A DNA stretch of 64,000 nt from Virgibacillus litoralis (GTDB lineage: Bacteria; Bacillota; Bacilli; Bacillales; Amphibacillaceae). Location: assembly GCF_017873675.1 (NCBI RefSeq), contig NZ_JAGGKK010000017.1, positions 1 through 64,000 of the forward strand, read 5' to 3'. How positions within the stretch are numbered: the first letter of the stretch is position 1; the number at the start of each line of letters is the position of its first letter. The position numbers and the translations under genes were made by a program. Of the stretch, positions 20,097 to 32,787 are shown piece after piece. The notes under the pieces were generated by a model that made no database searches, was not told the DNA's origin, and saw only the letters and a list, made by a program, of their open reading frames with translations.

Positions 20097-20462
20097 ATGA
20101 CTAATGAACAAATCATTGAAGCAGTTAAAGAAATGTCTGTTTTAGAATTGAACGATCTTGTTAAAGCAATTGAAGAAGAATTTGGTGTAAGTGCTGCAGC
20201 GCCAGTTGCTGCTGCCGGTGCTGCTGGTGGAGCAGAAGAAGCTGAAGAACAAACTGAATTTGACGTAGTACTTGAAAGTGCTGGAGATTCAAAAATCAAA
20301 GTAGTTAAAGCTGTTCGTGAAATTACTGGTCTTGGTCTTAAGGATGCAAAAGACTTAGTAGACAATGCTCCTAAAGCAGTTAAAGAAGCTACTTCTAAAG
20401 AAGACGCTGAAGAAATCAAAGGCAAACTAGAAGAAGTTGGAGCAGCAGTAGAAGTTAAGTAA
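20097..20462 (+). CDS. rplL: Ribosomal protein L7/L12
   Basis: The 121-residue stalk protein has an N-terminal dimerisation domain, an alanine/glycine-rich hinge (near residues 37-52) and the conserved C-terminal factor-binding domain ([20 protein letters not shown]). It recruits translational GTPases. Confidence 0.98.
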   Translation: MTNEQIIEAVKEMSVLELNDLVKAIEEEFGVSAAAPVAAAGAAGGAEEAEEQTEFDVVLESAGDSKIKVVKAVREITGLGLKDAKDLVDNAPKAVKEATSKEDAEEIKGKLEEVGAAVEVK

Positions 20463-20475
20463 TAATAGTTTTAAT

Positions 20476-20548
20476 AGCAGTTAAGAATATGTAATAGTTT
20501 CTTGCTGCATAAGTGAACTCTGGCTTAGCGATAAGTCAAGTTTTCAAA
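20476..20548 (+). repeat. Two-hairpin intergenic element, short copy D
   Basis: AGCAGTTAAGAATATG, then TTTCTTGCTGCATAAGTGAA, then GGCTTAGCGATAAGTCAAGT followed by TTTC. It is reduced in the middle. It sits between the rplL stop and its terminator. Confidence 0.65.
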
Positions 20549-20580
20549 AAAGAGCTCGTCGGAATCCGCGACGGGCTCTA
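20545..20580 (+). terminator. rplJL terminator
   Basis: Stem AGAGCTCGTC (20551-20560) with CGACGGGCTCT (20569-20579), only weakly T-rich afterwards. It lies at the end of the L10-L12 unit. Confidence 0.65.
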
Positions 20581-20625
20581 TATATATTTATTTCTTCATA
20601 TATTACACACGAAGTAGGTGCCCTA

Positions 20626-21228
20626 ATGTCAGAGCATTACTTTTCGCAGAATCCTCAATCTAAAAGTTCACCCAAGAAATGGAATTACCAATTACGAGGC
20701 AAGGATTACACATTTGAAAGTGATTATGGTGTTTTTTCAAAAAATGAAGTGGATTATGGTTCACGTTTACTAATAGAACAATTCAGACAGCCTTCGATTA
20801 CAGGCGAGTTTTTAGATTTGGGCTGTGGTTACGGTCCGATTGGAATTACGTTGGCAGATTGTTATCAAGACAGAAACGTGATTTTAACAGATATTAACGA
20901 ACGCGCTATCAACCTTGCTCAACAAAATGCCGATCATAATAATGTAGTAAATGTTGAATTTGTGCAAAGTGATCGTTTTAGCAATCTAACAAATCGGTCG
21001 TTTGCTGCTATACTGACAAATCCGCCGATTAGAGCAGGGAAAAAAGTGGTTCATCAAATGTTTGAAGATAGTAAGAATGCTCTATTGGAGCACGGTCAAT
21101 TGTGGGTAGTTATTCAAAAGAAGCAAGGTGCCCCTTCAGCAAAGGAGAAATTAAGTGATTTATTTGGAAATGTTGAAGTTGTTGTACGCAGTAAAGGATA
21201 TTTTATATTGAAAGCCACAAATGATTGA
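20626..21228 (+). CDS. RsmC-like class I SAM-dependent rRNA methyltransferase (YbxB)
   Basis: The 200-residue protein matches the RsmC C-terminal catalytic domain: SAM-binding motif LDLGCGYGPIGI near residue 65, and the catalytic ILTNPPIRAGK near residue 127 (the NPPF/Y-type motif, here NPPI). By family it is a guanine-N2 methyltransferase of small-subunit rRNA; the exact target in Bacillaceae is not proven. It sits between rplL and rpoB, as in B. subtilis. Confidence 0.88.
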   Translation: MSEHYFSQNPQSKSSPKKWNYQLRGKDYTFESDYGVFSKNEVDYGSRLLIEQFRQPSITGEFLDLGCGYGPIGITLADCYQDRNVILTDINERAINLAQQNADHNNVVNVEFVQSDRFSNLTNRSFAAILTNPPIRAGKKVVHQMFEDSKNALLEHGQLWVVIQKKQGAPSAKEKLSDLFGNVEVVVRSKGYFILKATND

Positions 21229-21768
21229 CCTTAGATTTTACATGTGATAGTATAGTAAAATGCTAACATGGGACTTCCTTTGTCAAGGGGAAATTCTGTG
21301 AAAAATGAAACGTATAATTCGTCGGTAATCGGAGACACTGTTAAAATCCCAAAAATTAACACAAAAGGTTTTTAACAAAAGCCTTTTTTCGCATTTAAGA
21401 AAGTTTAATACTTTCTAATTGTAGTCGGGGTTCTAGAAAAGCAGACTATGCTTTCATAAAGACTTTTTACGATTAGTTAAGGTTTTTAATATTTTTATTA
21501 TATCATATTGAAACGTGTTATATTACTGATGAATGAAAAATATGTGCTTGTATAACTCCGAATTACAAGTTTGTTCAGCATGTTTTTCGAACAGTAGCAC
21601 TTGTGCTATTGTTGTTTCGTATCAACACACAAATAGGATTCAAAAAACAACTGATTTAATCTACATTATATCAGTTCGTTTTTGCTAAATATTATTAGTC
21701 ATTTTTCAAAAGAGCGTATTTACGCTTTAATAGTTTATGAAAAATGCTTGATTTGAGGGGTGAAGTTG
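21229..21768. other. rpoB upstream region with a degenerate repeat
   Basis: No gene is supported. The region holds a weak terminator-like dyad (AAAAGG at 21363 with GCCTTTTTT), a degenerate two-hairpin element (about 21391-21490) and a small dyad TAGCACTTGTGCTA. I could not fix a promoter with good spacing. A long rpoB leader is likely, since RNA polymerase genes in Firmicutes often have one. Confidence 0.45.
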
Positions 21769-24700
21769 TTGACAGGTCAACTAGTTCAGTATGGACGGCA
21801 CCGCCAACGCAGGAGCTATGCGCGTATTAGCGAGGTGTTAGAATTACCAAATCTAATCGAGATTCAAACCGCTTCTTACCAGTGGTTTTTAGAAGAAGGT
21901 TTGAGAGAAATGTTCAAGGATATTTCTCCTATTGAAGATTTCACAGGCAACCTTTCGCTAGAGTTTGTTGATTATAGTCTCGGGGAACCGAAATATCCTG
22001 TAGACGAATCAAAAGATCGAGATGTCACGTATAATGCTCCACTTCGCGTGAAGGTTCGTTTAATCAATAATGAGACCGGTGAAGTGAAAGAGCAAGAAGT
22101 ATTTATGGGTGATTTTCCACTCATGACAGACACAGGTACATTTATTATTAATGGGGCTGAACGTGTCATCGTTTCGCAGCTTGTACGTTCACCTAGTGTT
22201 TACTATAATGAGAAATTCGACAAAAATGGTAAACGCGGTGTTACAGCAACGGTTATTCCGAATCGTGGTGCATGGCTGGAATTTGAAACAGATGCCAAAG
22301 ATGTCGCATATGTAAGAATTGATCGCACACGTAAATTGCCAATTACGGTACTTTTACGTGCACTTGGTTTTGGTTCTGATCAGGAAATTATCGATGTACT
22401 AGGTGAAAGCGAGTACCTTAAGAATACATTAGAAAAAGATAATACAGAAACAACAGATAAAGCGTTATTAGAAATTTATGAACGTCTGCGTCCTGGTGAA
22501 CCACCAACAGTGGATAACGCAAAAAGTTTATTGGTTTCACGTTTCTTTGATCCAAAACGTTACGACCTTGCACATGTAGGCCGTTACAAAATGAATAAAA
22601 AGCTGGACATTAAAAATCGCCTGTTTAATCAAGTGCTAGCTGAACCAGTTGTTGATCCGGAAACTGGAGAGGTCTTAGCGCAAAAAGGTGATAAACTAGA
22701 GCGTAAACTGCTTGATAAGATAATTCCTTACTTGGAAAGTGAGGAAGATAAACTCGGTGCAAAAAGTGTTGAACTACAAGAGGGAGTTCTTGATGATCCG
22801 ATTCTTGTACAATCAATTAAAATAATAGACCCTACTGATCCAAGTGGTGAAAGAGAATTAGATGTGATTGGTAATGCCGGTGTTGACAGAAGTGTTAAAA
22901 ACATAATGCCTGCTGACATTTTATCAGCGGTTAACTATTTCTTTAATCTACTTCACCACGTTGGAGGCACAGATGATATAGATCACCTGGGTAACCGCAG
23001 ACTTCGTTCTGTTGGGGAATTATTACAAAATCAATTCCGTATCGGGCTATCTCGTATGGAACGTGTTGTGCGTGAAAGAATGTCGATTCAGGATACATCT
23101 AGTATTACACCGCAACAATTAATTAATATTCGACCTGTGATTGCTTCAATTAAGGAATTTTTCGGAAGTTCACAGTTATCACAGTTTATGGACCAAACAA
23201 ATCCATTAGCAGAGTTAACGCATAAGCGTCGTTTGTCTGCTCTGGGACCAGGTGGTTTGACCCGTGAGCGTGCAGGATTTGAAGTTCGTGATGTTCACTA
23301 TTCTCACTACGGCCGTATGTGTCCAATTGAGACACCAGAGGGACCAAACATTGGTTTAATAAACTCGTTGTCCAGTTACGCAAAAGTTAATGAATTTGGC
23401 TTTATCGAAACGCCATATCGTCGAGTTGATCCTGAAACAGGTAAAGTAACAGCACGAATTGATTACCTGACAGCAGATGAAGAAGATAACTATATTGTAG
23501 CTCAGGCGAACGCTCGCTTAAACGAAGATGGCAGTTTTACAGATGATGAAGTTATTGCGCGTTTCCGTGGTGAAAACACAGCTGTACCGCGTGAACAGCT
23601 TGATTACATGGATGTATCTCCTAAACAAGTTGTCTCGGCTGCAACTGCGTGTATTCCATTTTTAGAAAACGATGACTCTAACCGTGCATTAATGGGGGCT
23701 AACATGCAGCGTCAAGCAGTACCGTTGTTGCAACCTGAAGCACCAGTTGTTGGAACAGGAATGGAATATGTTTCTGGTAAAGATTCGGGTGCAGCAATTA
23801 TTTGTGTTAACGATGGTATTGTTGAACGCGTGGAAGCAAAAGAAGTTCACATTCGCCGCGTTTCTGAAGTGGATGGAAAAGAAGTAAAAGGTGACTTAGA
23901 CCGTTACCGTTTGCAAAAATACATTCGTTCCAATCAAGGGAGTTGTTATAACCAACGTCCTATCGTAAGCCAGGGAGACCGTGTTACAAAAGGCGAAATT
24001 CTTGCGGATGGTCCATCCATGGAAGATGGCGAGCTAGCATTAGGTCGCAATGTCCTTACCGGCTTCATGACTTGGGAAGGTTACAACTACGAAGATGCAA
24101 TCATCATGAGTGAACGACTTGTGAAGGATGACGTTTATACTTCTATTCATATAGAGGAGTACGAATCTGAAGCTCGTGATACGAAGCTCGGACCAGAAGA
24201 AATTACCAGAGATATTCCGAATGTTGGCGAGGATGCCTTGAAAGACCTAAATGAAGAAGGAATTATTCGAGTAGGTGCTGAAGTTTCGGATGGAGACATC
24301 TTGGTTGGTAAGGTAACACCTAAAGGGGTAACCGAACTATCCGCTGAAGAGCGCTTACTACATGCTATTTTTGGGGAAAAGGCCCGAGAAGTTCGTGATA
24401 CATCATTACGAGTGCCTCATGGTGCTGGAGGAATTGTTCTGGACGTTAAAATCTTTAATCGTGAAGATGGAGATGAACTGCCACCAGGTGTTAACCAGCT
24501 TGTTCGAGCATACATCGTTCAGAAACGTAAGATATCTGAAGGTGACAAAATGGCCGGACGACATGGTAATAAAGGTGTTATTTCCAAAATACTACCTGAA
24601 GAAGATATGCCGTTCTTACCAGACGGGACACCAATCGATATAATGCTTAACCCATTGGGTGTACCATCACGTATGAATATCGGACAGGTGTTTGAAATGC

Positions 24701-25305
24701 ACTTAGGTATGGCTGCGCGTCAGCTTGGTATCCATGTAGCAACACCAGTTTTCGATGGCGCCTCAGAGCAAGATGTATGGGATACACTGGAAGAAGCGGG
24801 TATGCCAAAAGACGCCAAGACCATATTATATGACGGGAGAACGGGAGAGCCGTTTGACAACCGTATATCTGTTGGTGTCATGTATATGATTAAACTTGCA
24901 CACATGGTTGATGACAAGTTGCACGCTCGTTCAACAGGACCATATTCACTTGTAACGCAGCAACCACTAGGCGGAAAAGCGCAATTCGGTGGACAGCGTT
25001 TCGGTGAGATGGAAGTTTGGGCACTTGAGGCATATGGTGCTGCTTATACACTTCAAGAAATATTGACGGTTAAATCTGATGATATTGTCGGACGCGTGAA
25101 AACGTACGAATCAATCGTTAAAGGCGACAATGTTGCCGAACCAGGAGTGCCAGAATCCTTTAAAGTCCTTATTAAGGAATTACAAAGTCTTGGCATGGAC
25201 GTTAAGATGCTCGCAAGTGATGAGTCAGAAATAGAAATGCGAGACCTTGAAGAAGAAGAAACGCAAGCAGCAAGCAAACTGAACTTAGAAGTAGAAGGCA
25301 ACTAA
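21769..25305 (+). CDS. rpoB: DNA-directed RNA polymerase beta subunit
   Basis: I chose the TTG at 21769, which gives the B. subtilis-like start [20 protein letters not shown] (1178 residues) about eight bases after GAGGGGTG; TTG 21766 and GTG 21760 are alternatives. The rifampicin region reads [20 protein letters not shown] then [10 protein letters not shown], so no common resistance change is seen. The catalytic-loop segment [17 protein letters not shown] and the C-terminal clamp part are intact. The C-terminal tail is acidic and shorter than in B. subtilis. Confidence 0.98.
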   Translation: MTGQLVQYGRHRQRRSYARISEVLELPNLIEIQTASYQWFLEEGLREMFKDISPIEDFTGNLSLEFVDYSLGEPKYPVDESKDRDVTYNAPLRVKVRLINNETGEVKEQEVFMGDFPLMTDTGTFIINGAERVIVSQLVRSPSVYYNEKFDKNGKRGVTATVIPNRGAWLEFETDAKDVAYVRIDRTRKLPITVLLRALGFGSDQEIIDVLGESEYLKNTLEKDNTETTDKALLEIYERLRPGEPPTVDNAKSLLVSRFFDPKRYDLAHVGRYKMNKKLDIKNRLFNQVLAEPVVDPETGEVLAQKGDKLERKLLDKIIPYLESEEDKLGAKSVELQEGVLDDPILVQSIKIIDPTDPSGERELDVIGNAGVDRSVKNIMPADILSAVNYFFNLLHHVGGTDDIDHLGNRRLRSVGELLQNQFRIGLSRMERVVRERMSIQDTSSITPQQLINIRPVIASIKEFFGSSQLSQFMDQTNPLAELTHKRRLSALGPGGLTRERAGFEVRDVHYSHYGRMCPIETPEGPNIGLINSLSSYAKVNEFGFIETPYRRVDPETGKVTARIDYLTADEEDNYIVAQANARLNEDGSFTDDEVIARFRGENTAVPREQLDYMDVSPKQVVSAATACIPFLENDDSNRALMGANMQRQAVPLLQPEAPVVGTGMEYVSGKDSGAAIICVNDGIVERVEAKEVHIRRVSEVDGKEVKGDLDRYRLQKYIRSNQGSCYNQRPIVSQGDRVTKGEILADGPSMEDGELALGRNVLTGFMTWEGYNYEDAIIMSERLVKDDVYTSIHIEEYESEARDTKLGPEEITRDIPNVGEDALKDLNEEGIIRVGAEVSDGDILVGKVTPKGVTELSAEERLLHAIFGEKAREVRDTSLRVPHGAGGIVLDVKIFNREDGDELPPGVNQLVRAYIVQKRKISEGDKMAGRHGNKGVISKILPEEDMPFLPDGTPIDIMLNPLGVPSRMNIGQVFEMHLGMAARQLGIHVATPVFDGASEQDVWDTLEEAGMPKDAKTILYDGRTGEPFDNRISVGVMYMIKLAHMVDDKLHARSTGPYSLVTQQPLGGKAQFGGQRFGEMEVWALEAYGAAYTLQEILTVKSDDIVGRVKTYESIVKGDNVAEPGVPESFKVLIKELQSLGMDVKMLASDESEIEMRDLEEEETQAASKLNLEVEGN

Positions 25306-25401
25306 AAATAACGGAGTGTTGACTCAATACTGGGTCAGCACCTCCATCTATATAATTCTAAGTAATTGGTAAAATCGGACACTAAAAGGGAGGTAGGCCC
25401 C

Positions 25402-28400
25402 TTGCTAGATGTAAATAACTTTGAGTATATGAAAATAGGTTTAGCTTCATCAGAAAAAATTCGCTCTTGGTCATACGGCGAGGTCAAAAAACCAGAAACG
25501 ATTAACTACCGCACACTAAAGCCAGAGAAAGACGGATTATTTTGTGAACGTATTTTCGGTCCACAAAAGGACTGGGAATGTCATTGCGGAAAATATAAGC
25601 GTGTACGGTATAAAGGCGTCGTTTGTGATCGATGTGGTGTAGAAGTTACCAAAGCTAAAGTACGTCGTGAGCGTATGGGTCATATTGAATTAGCTGCACC
25701 AGTATCACATATTTGGTACTTTAAAGGGATTCCAAGTCGAATGGGTCTTGTATTAGATATGTCTCCACGTGCGTTAGAAGAAGTGATTTATTTTGCTGCA
25801 TATATTGTTACGGAGTCAGGAGATACACCACTGGAGAAGAAACAACTTCTATCAGAAAAAGAGTATCGGGCATATTATGACAAGTACGGCAAAACTTTCA
25901 AGGCGCAAATGGGAGCTGAAGCAATACGGAAGCTTTTACAGGATATCGATCTTGAAAAAGAAGTTGAAGCATTGCAAGAGGAGTTAAAAACAGCACAAGG
26001 ACAACGCAGAACTCGTGCAATCAAACGTTTAGATGTATTAGAGGCATTTCGCCATTCAGGTAATGATACGTCATGGATGGTCCTTGATGTACTTCCGATT
26101 ATTCCACCAGAAATTCGTCCAATGGTGCAACTTGATGGAGGACGCTTTGCAACTTCGGATCTAAACGATTTATATCGTCGTGTTATTAACCGTAATAATC
26201 GTTTAAAACGACTATTGGACCTTGGTGCACCAAGTATTATTGTGCAAAACGAGAAACGTATGTTACAGGAAGCTGTTGACGCATTGGTTGATAACGGGCG
26301 TCGCGGCCGTCCAGTTACAGGTCCAGGAAATAGACCATTAAAATCCTTATCTCATATGCTGAAAGGTAAACAAGGTCGTTTCCGTCAGAACTTGCTTGGT
26401 AAACGTGTAGACTACTCAGGTCGTTCGGTAATTGTTGTTGGCCCAAGTCTTAAAATGTATCAGTGCGGGCTACCGAAGGAAATGGCGCTTGAGTTATTTA
26501 AGCCATTCATTATGAAAGAGCTTGTTGAAAGAGGAATAGCTCATAATATTAAATCAGCAAAACGCAAAATTGAACGCGTGCATCCAGATGTTTGGGATGT
26601 ATTAGAGGATGTTATTAAAGAACATCCTGTACTGCTAAACCGTGCTCCAACGCTGCACCGTTTAGGTATTCAGGCATTCGAACCAACATTAGTAGAGGGT
26701 AGAGCAATTCGCCTTCACCCATTAGTTTGTACAGCTTATAACGCTGACTTTGATGGAGACCAAATGGCTGTCCACGTGCCACTTTCGGCAGAGGCTCAAG
26801 CCGAAGCACGTATTCTAATGCTTGCTGCTCAAAACATTCTAAATCCTAAAGATGGTAAACCAGTTGTAACGCCGTCACAGGATATGGTGTTAGGTAACTA
26901 TTATGTGACGCTAGAACGTGAGAATGCAATTGGAGAAGGCAGCGTATTTAAAGATCTTAGTGAGGCGCTGATAGCTTATCAAAATGGTTATGTTCATTTA
27001 CACACGAGAATTGCCGTGCAGGCATCCAGCTTGAACAAGAAATCATTCACTGATGAACAGCAGGCTCAATTGTTAATTACGACTGTAGGTAAGCTTATCT
27101 TTAATGAGATATTACCTGAATCATTCCCGTATATTAATGAACCAACAAATGACAATTTGGAAATTAAAACTCCAGAGAAGTATTTTGTTAAAAAAGGAAC
27201 AGATATTAGGGAAGAGATTAAATCACGTGAGATTATTCCTCCATTTAAGAAAGGTATACTTGGAGATATAATTGCTGAAGTGTTTAAACGGTTTAAAATT
27301 AGCGAAACATCAAAAATGCTCGACAGAATGAAAGATCTTGGATTCAGCTATTCAACAAAAGCAGGAATGACTGTTGGTGTATCTGATATCGTTGTATTAG
27401 CCGAAAAACAAAAGATTATCGAAGAATCACAATCCAAGGTTGATAACGTGTCAAAACAGTTCCGACGCGGTTTAATTACCGATGAAGAACGTTATGACCG
27501 AGTTATAGCAATCTGGTCTAAAGCAAAAGACGATATTCAAGAACGTTTAATGCAATCACTGAACCCAAGAAACCCAATATTTATGATGAGTGATTCAGGC
27601 GCAAGAGGTAACGCATCTAACTTTACACAGCTTGCAGGTATGCGTGGTTTAATGGCCAACCCGGCTGGTAAGATTATTGAATTACCGATCAAATCAAGCT
27701 TCCGTGAAGGGTTAACGGTGTTAGAATACTTTATTTCTACACACGGTGCTCGTAAAGGTCTTGCTGATACTGCACTGAAAACAGCTGACTCTGGTTACTT
27801 AACCCGTCGTCTCGTCGATGTAGCACAGGATGTAATAATTCGTGAAGACGATTGTGGTACAGATCGCGGTTTACCTGTTTCAGCGTTAACCGATGGAACA
27901 GAATTGATCGAACCACTGTTGGATCGGTTAGTCGGACGTACAGCGTTTGAAAAGGTTAGCCATCCTGAAACAGGTGAAGTAATAGTAGATATCAATGAAG
28001 TTATCTCAGAGGATCAAGCAAAACAAATCATTGAAGCAGGACACAAGCAAGTTATCATAAGAACTGCTTTCACATGTAATACAAAACATGGCGTTTGTAA
28101 GAAATGCTATGGCCGAAACCTAGCAACGGGTGATGAGGTAGAAGTTGGTGAAGCGGTAGGTATTATCGCTGCACAATCTATCGGTGAACCAGGTACACAG
28201 CTTACAATGCGTACATTCCACACAGGTGGGGTTGCAGGAGACGATATTACACAAGGTTTACCACGTATTCAGGAACTGGTTGAGGCGCGTAACCCTAAAG
28301 GGCAAGCAGTTATCAGCGAAGTTCATGGTACAGTCAATGAAATAAAAGAAGTAAAAGATAAGCAGGAAATTGTTGTTCAAGGTGATGTAGAACAGCGCTC

Positions 28401-29013
28401 TTATCCTGTTCCGTACAATGCACGCATGAAAGTTACTGTTGGTGATGAAGTATCCGCTGGTCAAGAGCTTACCGAGGGTTCTGTTGATCCAAAAGAACTT
28501 CTTCGTGCTCAAGGCGTACAAGGAGTTCAATCATACTTGTTACGTGAAGTACAGCGTGTTTATCGCATGCAAGGTGTTGAAATCGGGGATAAACACGTAG
28601 AAGTAATGGTTCGCCAAATGCTTCGTAAAATTCGTGTTGTTGAATCCGGAGATACAAATGTACTCCCTGGATCATTACTCGAAATACACCAATTCAAAGA
28701 TGCAAACAACGCAGTATTACAGGAAGGAAAACGACCAGCTGTCGGTAAACCTGTATTACTGGGAATCACGAAAGCATCACTGGAAACTGATTCATTCTTA
28801 TCAGCTGCATCCTTCCAGGAAACAACTCGTGTGTTAACGGATGCTGCCATTAAAGGTAAACGCGACGAACTGTTAGGTCTTAAAGAGAATGTGATCATCG
28901 GTAAACTGGTCCCTGCTGGAACTGGAATGCAACGTTACCGTAAGCTCAAATCATCTTTAGATCAAACGAGTGAAAAAGAAGAAGAACAAGAAGAAACAGA
29001 AACGGTAAAGTAA
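25402..29013 (+). CDS. rpoC: DNA-directed RNA polymerase beta' subunit
   Basis: I chose the TTG at 25402 ([16 protein letters not shown], as in B. subtilis), seven to eight bases after GGGAGGTAG; the frame continues upstream but without homology. The 1203-residue subunit has the zinc finger (CHCGKYK and CDRCGVEV, near residues 60-78), the catalytic [10 protein letters not shown], the [17 protein letters not shown] bridge segment and the second zinc site [13 protein letters not shown]. It follows rpoB with a 96-base gap. Confidence 0.98.
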   Translation: MLDVNNFEYMKIGLASSEKIRSWSYGEVKKPETINYRTLKPEKDGLFCERIFGPQKDWECHCGKYKRVRYKGVVCDRCGVEVTKAKVRRERMGHIELAAPVSHIWYFKGIPSRMGLVLDMSPRALEEVIYFAAYIVTESGDTPLEKKQLLSEKEYRAYYDKYGKTFKAQMGAEAIRKLLQDIDLEKEVEALQEELKTAQGQRRTRAIKRLDVLEAFRHSGNDTSWMVLDVLPIIPPEIRPMVQLDGGRFATSDLNDLYRRVINRNNRLKRLLDLGAPSIIVQNEKRMLQEAVDALVDNGRRGRPVTGPGNRPLKSLSHMLKGKQGRFRQNLLGKRVDYSGRSVIVVGPSLKMYQCGLPKEMALELFKPFIMKELVERGIAHNIKSAKRKIERVHPDVWDVLEDVIKEHPVLLNRAPTLHRLGIQAFEPTLVEGRAIRLHPLVCTAYNADFDGDQMAVHVPLSAEAQAEARILMLAAQNILNPKDGKPVVTPSQDMVLGNYYVTLERENAIGEGSVFKDLSEALIAYQNGYVHLHTRIAVQASSLNKKSFTDEQQAQLLITTVGKLIFNEILPESFPYINEPTNDNLEIKTPEKYFVKKGTDIREEIKSREIIPPFKKGILGDIIAEVFKRFKISETSKMLDRMKDLGFSYSTKAGMTVGVSDIVVLAEKQKIIEESQSKVDNVSKQFRRGLITDEERYDRVIAIWSKAKDDIQERLMQSLNPRNPIFMMSDSGARGNASNFTQLAGMRGLMANPAGKIIELPIKSSFREGLTVLEYFISTHGARKGLADTALKTADSGYLTRRLVDVAQDVIIREDDCGTDRGLPVSALTDGTELIEPLLDRLVGRTAFEKVSHPETGEVIVDINEVISEDQAKQIIEAGHKQVIIRTAFTCNTKHGVCKKCYGRNLATGDEVEVGEAVGIIAAQSIGEPGTQLTMRTFHTGGVAGDDITQGLPRIQELVEARNPKGQAVISEVHGTVNEIKEVKDKQEIVVQGDVEQRSYPVPYNARMKVTVGDEVSAGQELTEGSVDPKELLRAQGVQGVQSYLLREVQRVYRMQGVEIGDKHVEVMVRQMLRKIRVVESGDTNVLPGSLLEIHQFKDANNAVLQEGKRPAVGKPVLLGITKASLETDSFLSAASFQETTRVLTDAAIKGKRDELLGLKENVIIGKLVPAGTGMQRYRKLKSSLDQTSEKEEEQEETETVK

Positions 29014-29101
29014 CCATTTAACTTGGCTTTCGTCGTCGTGACTCTTGAGAGTCCTAGTTGAACTTATGCAGGAAGGAAAGTTCTATACTTTTCTTCCTGC
29101 C
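29014..29101 (-). repeat. Two-hairpin intergenic element, inverted copy I
   Basis: On the minus strand it starts with a near-perfect 14-bp hairpin (29068-29100, GCAGGAAG arms), continues CCTGCATAAGTTCAACTAGG, and ends in AAAGCCAAGTTAAATGG. This is the order seen in the plus-strand copies. The element abuts the rpoC stop, and the hairpin lacks a T-run in the direction of rpoC. Confidence 0.65.
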
Positions 29102-29152
29102 AAAAACAAGTGACTAAATTTCGGAAACACTAATAAAATAGTAAAATTTCAG

Positions 29153-29181
29153 TTGACATTAAAAAACGAGAATGATACTAT
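29153..29181 (+). promoter_or_regulatory. Promoter of ybxF-rpsL-rpsG-fusA
   Basis: TTGACA (29153-29158) and TACTAT (29176-29181), spacer 17 bp, about 47 bases before the ybxF ATG. It provides expression independent of rpoBC. Confidence 0.75.
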
Positions 29182-29227
29182 GTTTAAGGTGTTTCCGATT
29201 GTACTTGTTACTTTGGAGGATGTATTG

Positions 29228-29479
29228 ATGTCTTATGAAAAAGTAACTCAGGTTCAAACACAGTTGATAATCGGAACAAAGCAAACACTTAAAGCTATGA
29301 AAACTGGTGATGTAAGTGAAGTGTTTATTGCTGATGATGCAGACCAACAAATCACACAAAAGGTAGAGCGTTTAGCTAATGAGCTGGATGTGCCTTGTCA
29401 CCGTGTTGATTCGATGGAACGACTAGGCGCTGCTTGCGGCATAGACGTTGGTGCATCGACAGTAGCAGTAAAACAATAA
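29228..29479 (+). CDS. L7Ae-family K-turn RNA-binding protein YbxF
   Basis: The 83-residue protein has the L7Ae fold pattern IIGTKQTLKAMKTGDVSEVF followed by IADDAD and the RNA-contacting end GAACGIDVGASTVAV. B. subtilis YbxF binds K-turn RNAs and associates with ribosomes; the physiological role is unclear. I chose the ATG at 29228 behind TTGGAGGA. A longer reading would overlap the promoter. Confidence 0.9.
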   Translation: MSYEKVTQVQTQLIIGTKQTLKAMKTGDVSEVFIADDADQQITQKVERLANELDVPCHRVDSMERLGAACGIDVGASTVAVKQ

Positions 29480-29620
29480 AGGTTTTGGCGGATTTTTTCG
29501 CGAAGACTTTGTTTTTTGCTAAAGGATGAACCACCTGGATATGTGGGATTAGAAATAACCAAAAATTGGGTGGTAACTGGTTTAAAATAAGCTTATAAAT
29601 AAGAAGGGAGGATAACAATT

Positions 29621-30037
29621 ATGCCTACAATTAATCAACTTGTACGTAAAGGTCGTGTGAACAAACCAAGAAAATCTGACTCTCCTGCACTAAATAGAGG
29701 GTACAACAGCTTCAAGAAAAGAGCTACGGATGAAAATTCACCACATAAACGTGGCGTTTGTACACGAGTTGGTACACTAACACCAAAGAAACCGAACTCT
29801 GCACTTCGTAAGTATGCACGTGTTCGTTTGTCAAATAACATGGAGGTAACTGCATACATTCCTGGAATTGGACACAATCTACAGGAGCATAGTGTGGTAT
29901 TAATCCGTGGCGGTCGTGTTAAGGACTTACCAGGTGTACGTTACCATATTGTACGTGGTGCTCTTGATACCGCTGGTGTGGAAGGCCGTGCACAAGGTCG
30001 TTCTAAATATGGTGCGAAAAAACCTAAAAAGAAATAA
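29621..30037 (+). CDS. rpsL: Ribosomal protein S12
   Basis: 138 residues, decoding-centre protein. The streptomycin-relevant segments [15 protein letters not shown] and [14 protein letters not shown] read as wild-type lysines. AGGGAGGA precedes the ATG. First gene of the str group. Confidence 0.98.
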   Translation: MPTINQLVRKGRVNKPRKSDSPALNRGYNSFKKRATDENSPHKRGVCTRVGTLTPKKPNSALRKYARVRLSNNMEVTAYIPGIGHNLQEHSVVLIRGGRVKDLPGVRYHIVRGALDTAGVEGRAQGRSKYGAKKPKKK

Positions 30038-30072
30038 TTTTATAATATAGATATAGGAAAGGAGGGGGACAT

Positions 30073-30543
30073 ATGCCACGTAAAGGACCAGTACCTAAAC
30101 GCGATGTCTTGCCAGATCCGCTTTATAATTCAAAGCTAGTTACACGTTTAATCAATCAAATCATGATAGACGGTAAAAGAGGTAAAGCACAAAAAATTCT
30201 TTATAATGCGTTTGAACTTGTAGCAGAAAGAAGTGGACAAAACGCAATGGAAGTTTTTGAACAAGCGATGAAAAATGTAATGCCAGTACTTGAGGTTCGC
30301 GCACGTCGTGTTGGTGGTTCAAACTACCAAGTACCGATGGAAGTTCGCCCAGAACGCCGTCAAGCATTAGGTTTACGTTATGTTGTTAATTACTCACGTC
30401 TGCGCGGAGAAAAAACGATGGAAGAGCGACTTGCTAATGAAATTCTTGATGCTTCTAACAACACAGGGTCATCAGTTAAAAAACGCGAAGAATTGCATAA
30501 AATGGCTGAAGCCAATAAAGCATTTGCTCACTATCGCTGGTAA
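30073..30543 (+). CDS. rpsG: Ribosomal protein S7
   Basis: 156 residues. It starts [20 protein letters not shown], the typical Bacillus S7 start, and organises the 30S head. In E. coli S7 also represses the str operon. GGAAAGGAGGGGG lies upstream. Confidence 0.98.
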   Translation: MPRKGPVPKRDVLPDPLYNSKLVTRLINQIMIDGKRGKAQKILYNAFELVAERSGQNAMEVFEQAMKNVMPVLEVRARRVGGSNYQVPMEVRPERRQALGLRYVVNYSRLRGEKTMEERLANEILDASNNTGSSVKKREELHKMAEANKAFAHYRW

Positions 30544-30584
30544 TAAAAACAAAATAAAGATTTTTACAGGAAGGAGAAGAATAC

Positions 30585-32663
30585 ATGGCTAGAGAGTTCT
30601 CCTTGGAAAAGACGCGTAATCTTGGTATTATGGCACACATTGATGCAGGTAAGACCACTACTACTGAGCGTATTCTTTTCTATACAGGACGTATTCATAA
30701 AATTGGCGAAACTCATGAAGGCGCTTCTCAGATGGACTGGATGGAGCAGGAGCAAGAGCGCGGTATCACAATTACATCCGCAGCAACTACTGCTCAATGG
30801 AAAGGTTATCGTATAAACATCATTGATACACCAGGACACGTAGACTTCACAGTAGAAGTTGAACGTTCATTGCGTGTACTTGATGGGGCGGTAACTGTTC
30901 TTGACGCGCAATCAGGTGTTGAACCACAAACCGAAACTGTATGGCGCCAGGCAACAACTTATGGTGTGCCTAGAGTGGTATTTATTAACAAGATGGATAA
31001 AGTGGGAGCAGATTTCATTTATTCCACAGAAACATTGAAAAAACGTTTAGGTGCAAACGCCCATCCAGTTCAGTTACCAATTGGAGCTGAGGATGATTTT
31101 GAAGGTATTATTGACCTAATTACAATGGATGCTTACTACTATCTAGATGATCTGGGAACACGTGCAGAAGCGCGCGAGATTCCAGCAGAATATAAAGAAA
31201 AAGCAGAAGAACTGCGTGCTAGCTTAGTAGAAGCTGTTTCCGAGTTAGACGAAGAGCTAATGATGAAGTATCTAGAAGGAGAGGAAATCTCCAACGACGA
31301 ACTTAAAAAAGCAATTCGTACAGCAACACTTAACATTGAATTTTACCCTGTATTTGTTGGGTCAGCATTCAAAAACAAAGGTGTCCAACTAATGTTGGAT
31401 GGTGTAATTGATTATTTGCCATCTCCAACTGACGTTCCACCAATCGAAGGTAAGGTTCCTGGTACGGAAGAGGAAGTAGTTCGTGAGTCATCTGATGACG
31501 CGCCTTTCTCTGCACTAGCTTTTAAAGTGGCTACAGACCCATACGTTGGTAAGTTAACATTCTTCCGCGTATATTCTGGAACATTATCTTCTGGTTCATA
31601 TGTTAAAAACTCAGTAAAGGATAAGCGTGAGCGTGTAGGACGTATCCTGCAAATGCACGCAAACTCCCGTGAAGAAATCTCAACTGTATATGCAGGAGAG
31701 ATAGCTGCTGGGGTTGGTTTGAAAGATACATCAACAGGAGATACACTTTGTGCTGAGAAGGATCTTGTAATCTTGGAATCAATGGACTTCCCTGAACCGG
31801 TTATCGGTGTTGCAATTGAACCTAAAACAAAAGCTGACCAAGATAAAATGGCAATTGCTTTAGGTAAACTTGCAGAAGAGGATCCTACTTTCAGAACAGA
31901 AACAGACGTAGAGACTGGTCAAACAATTATTTCTGGTATGGGTGAGTTACACCTTGACATTATCGTTGACCGTCTAAAAAGAGAATTTAAAGTAGAAGCA
32001 ACTGTTGGTGCTCCACAGGTAGCATACCGTGAGACATTCCGTGGATCAGCTGAAGTTGAAGGTAAATTCGTACGGCAGTCTGGTGGTCGTGGACAATACG
32101 GTCACGTTTGGGTTAAATTTGAACCAAACGAAGAAGGCGCAGGCTTCGAATTTACTAATAAAATCGTTGGTGGTGTTGTACCACGTGAATACATTCCATC
32201 TGTTGAACAAGGTATTAAAGAGTCAACAGCAAATGGTGTATTAGCTGGCTATCCATTAATCGATATTAAAGCAACACTTTATGATGGAAGCTATCATGAC
32301 GTAGACTCGAACGAAATGGCGTTTAAAATAGCTGGTTCAATGGCCTTAAAGGCTGCTAAAAACAAATGTCAGCCTGTTCTTTTAGAGCCTATGATGAAAG
32401 TTGAAATCGTAATCCCTGAAGAATACATGGGAGATATCATGGGTGATGTTACTTCTCGTCGTGGACGTGTAGAAGGAATGGAGCCACGTGGCCCGGCACA
32501 GCTTGTTAAAGCATTTGTACCACTTGCAGAAATGTTCGGTTATGCAACTGCATTACGTTCAAACACGCAAGGTCGCGGAACATTTACAATGCACTTTGAT
32601 CATTATGAACAAGTGCCAAAGAGTATTTCAGAAGAAATAGTCAAGAAAAATGCAGGCGAATAA
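30585..32663 (+). CDS. fusA: Translation elongation factor G
   Basis: 692 residues. GTPase domain with [12 protein letters not shown] (residues 18-29), DTPGH and NKMD motifs, followed by domains II-V. It drives ribosomal translocation. The 41-base gap after rpsG suggests co-transcription. The sequence has the normal EF-G length and motifs. Confidence 0.98.
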   Translation: MAREFSLEKTRNLGIMAHIDAGKTTTTERILFYTGRIHKIGETHEGASQMDWMEQEQERGITITSAATTAQWKGYRINIIDTPGHVDFTVEVERSLRVLDGAVTVLDAQSGVEPQTETVWRQATTYGVPRVVFINKMDKVGADFIYSTETLKKRLGANAHPVQLPIGAEDDFEGIIDLITMDAYYYLDDLGTRAEAREIPAEYKEKAEELRASLVEAVSELDEELMMKYLEGEEISNDELKKAIRTATLNIEFYPVFVGSAFKNKGVQLMLDGVIDYLPSPTDVPPIEGKVPGTEEEVVRESSDDAPFSALAFKVATDPYVGKLTFFRVYSGTLSSGSYVKNSVKDKRERVGRILQMHANSREEISTVYAGEIAAGVGLKDTSTGDTLCAEKDLVILESMDFPEPVIGVAIEPKTKADQDKMAIALGKLAEEDPTFRTETDVETGQTIISGMGELHLDIIVDRLKREFKVEATVGAPQVAYRETFRGSAEVEGKFVRQSGGRGQYGHVWVKFEPNEEGAGFEFTNKIVGGVVPREYIPSVEQGIKESTANGVLAGYPLIDIKATLYDGSYHDVDSNEMAFKIAGSMALKAAKNKCQPVLLEPMMKVEIVIPEEYMGDIMGDVTSRRGRVEGMEPRGPAQLVKAFVPLAEMFGYATALRSNTQGRGTFTMHFDHYEQVPKSISEEIVKKNAGE

Positions 32664-32706
32664 TTGATTTTTTTCTAAATCTGAAGTATAACTTTTATTG
32701 AAGGCT

Positions 32707-32731
32707 AAGAAATAACATATTGTTATTTCTT
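32707..32731 (+). other. Hairpin in the fusA-tuf gap
   Basis: Perfect 11-bp arms AAGAAATAACA and TGTTATTTCTT around a three-base loop, with no T-run. It may be an RNA processing or stability site between fusA and tuf; no further evidence. Confidence 0.5.
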
Positions 32732-32787
32732 GGCTGAAAATATAAAATCTAAAACATACTTTTATTTATTTAAAGGAGGAACTATAA

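Noticed and set aside
23160-23280. Rifampicin resistance in rpoB
   Set aside because: The whole cluster [20 protein letters not shown] reads as in sensitive Bacillus.
25366-25401. Longer N-terminus for rpoC
   Set aside because: The extra 12 residues include the ribosome binding site GGGAGG; homology starts at TTG 25402.
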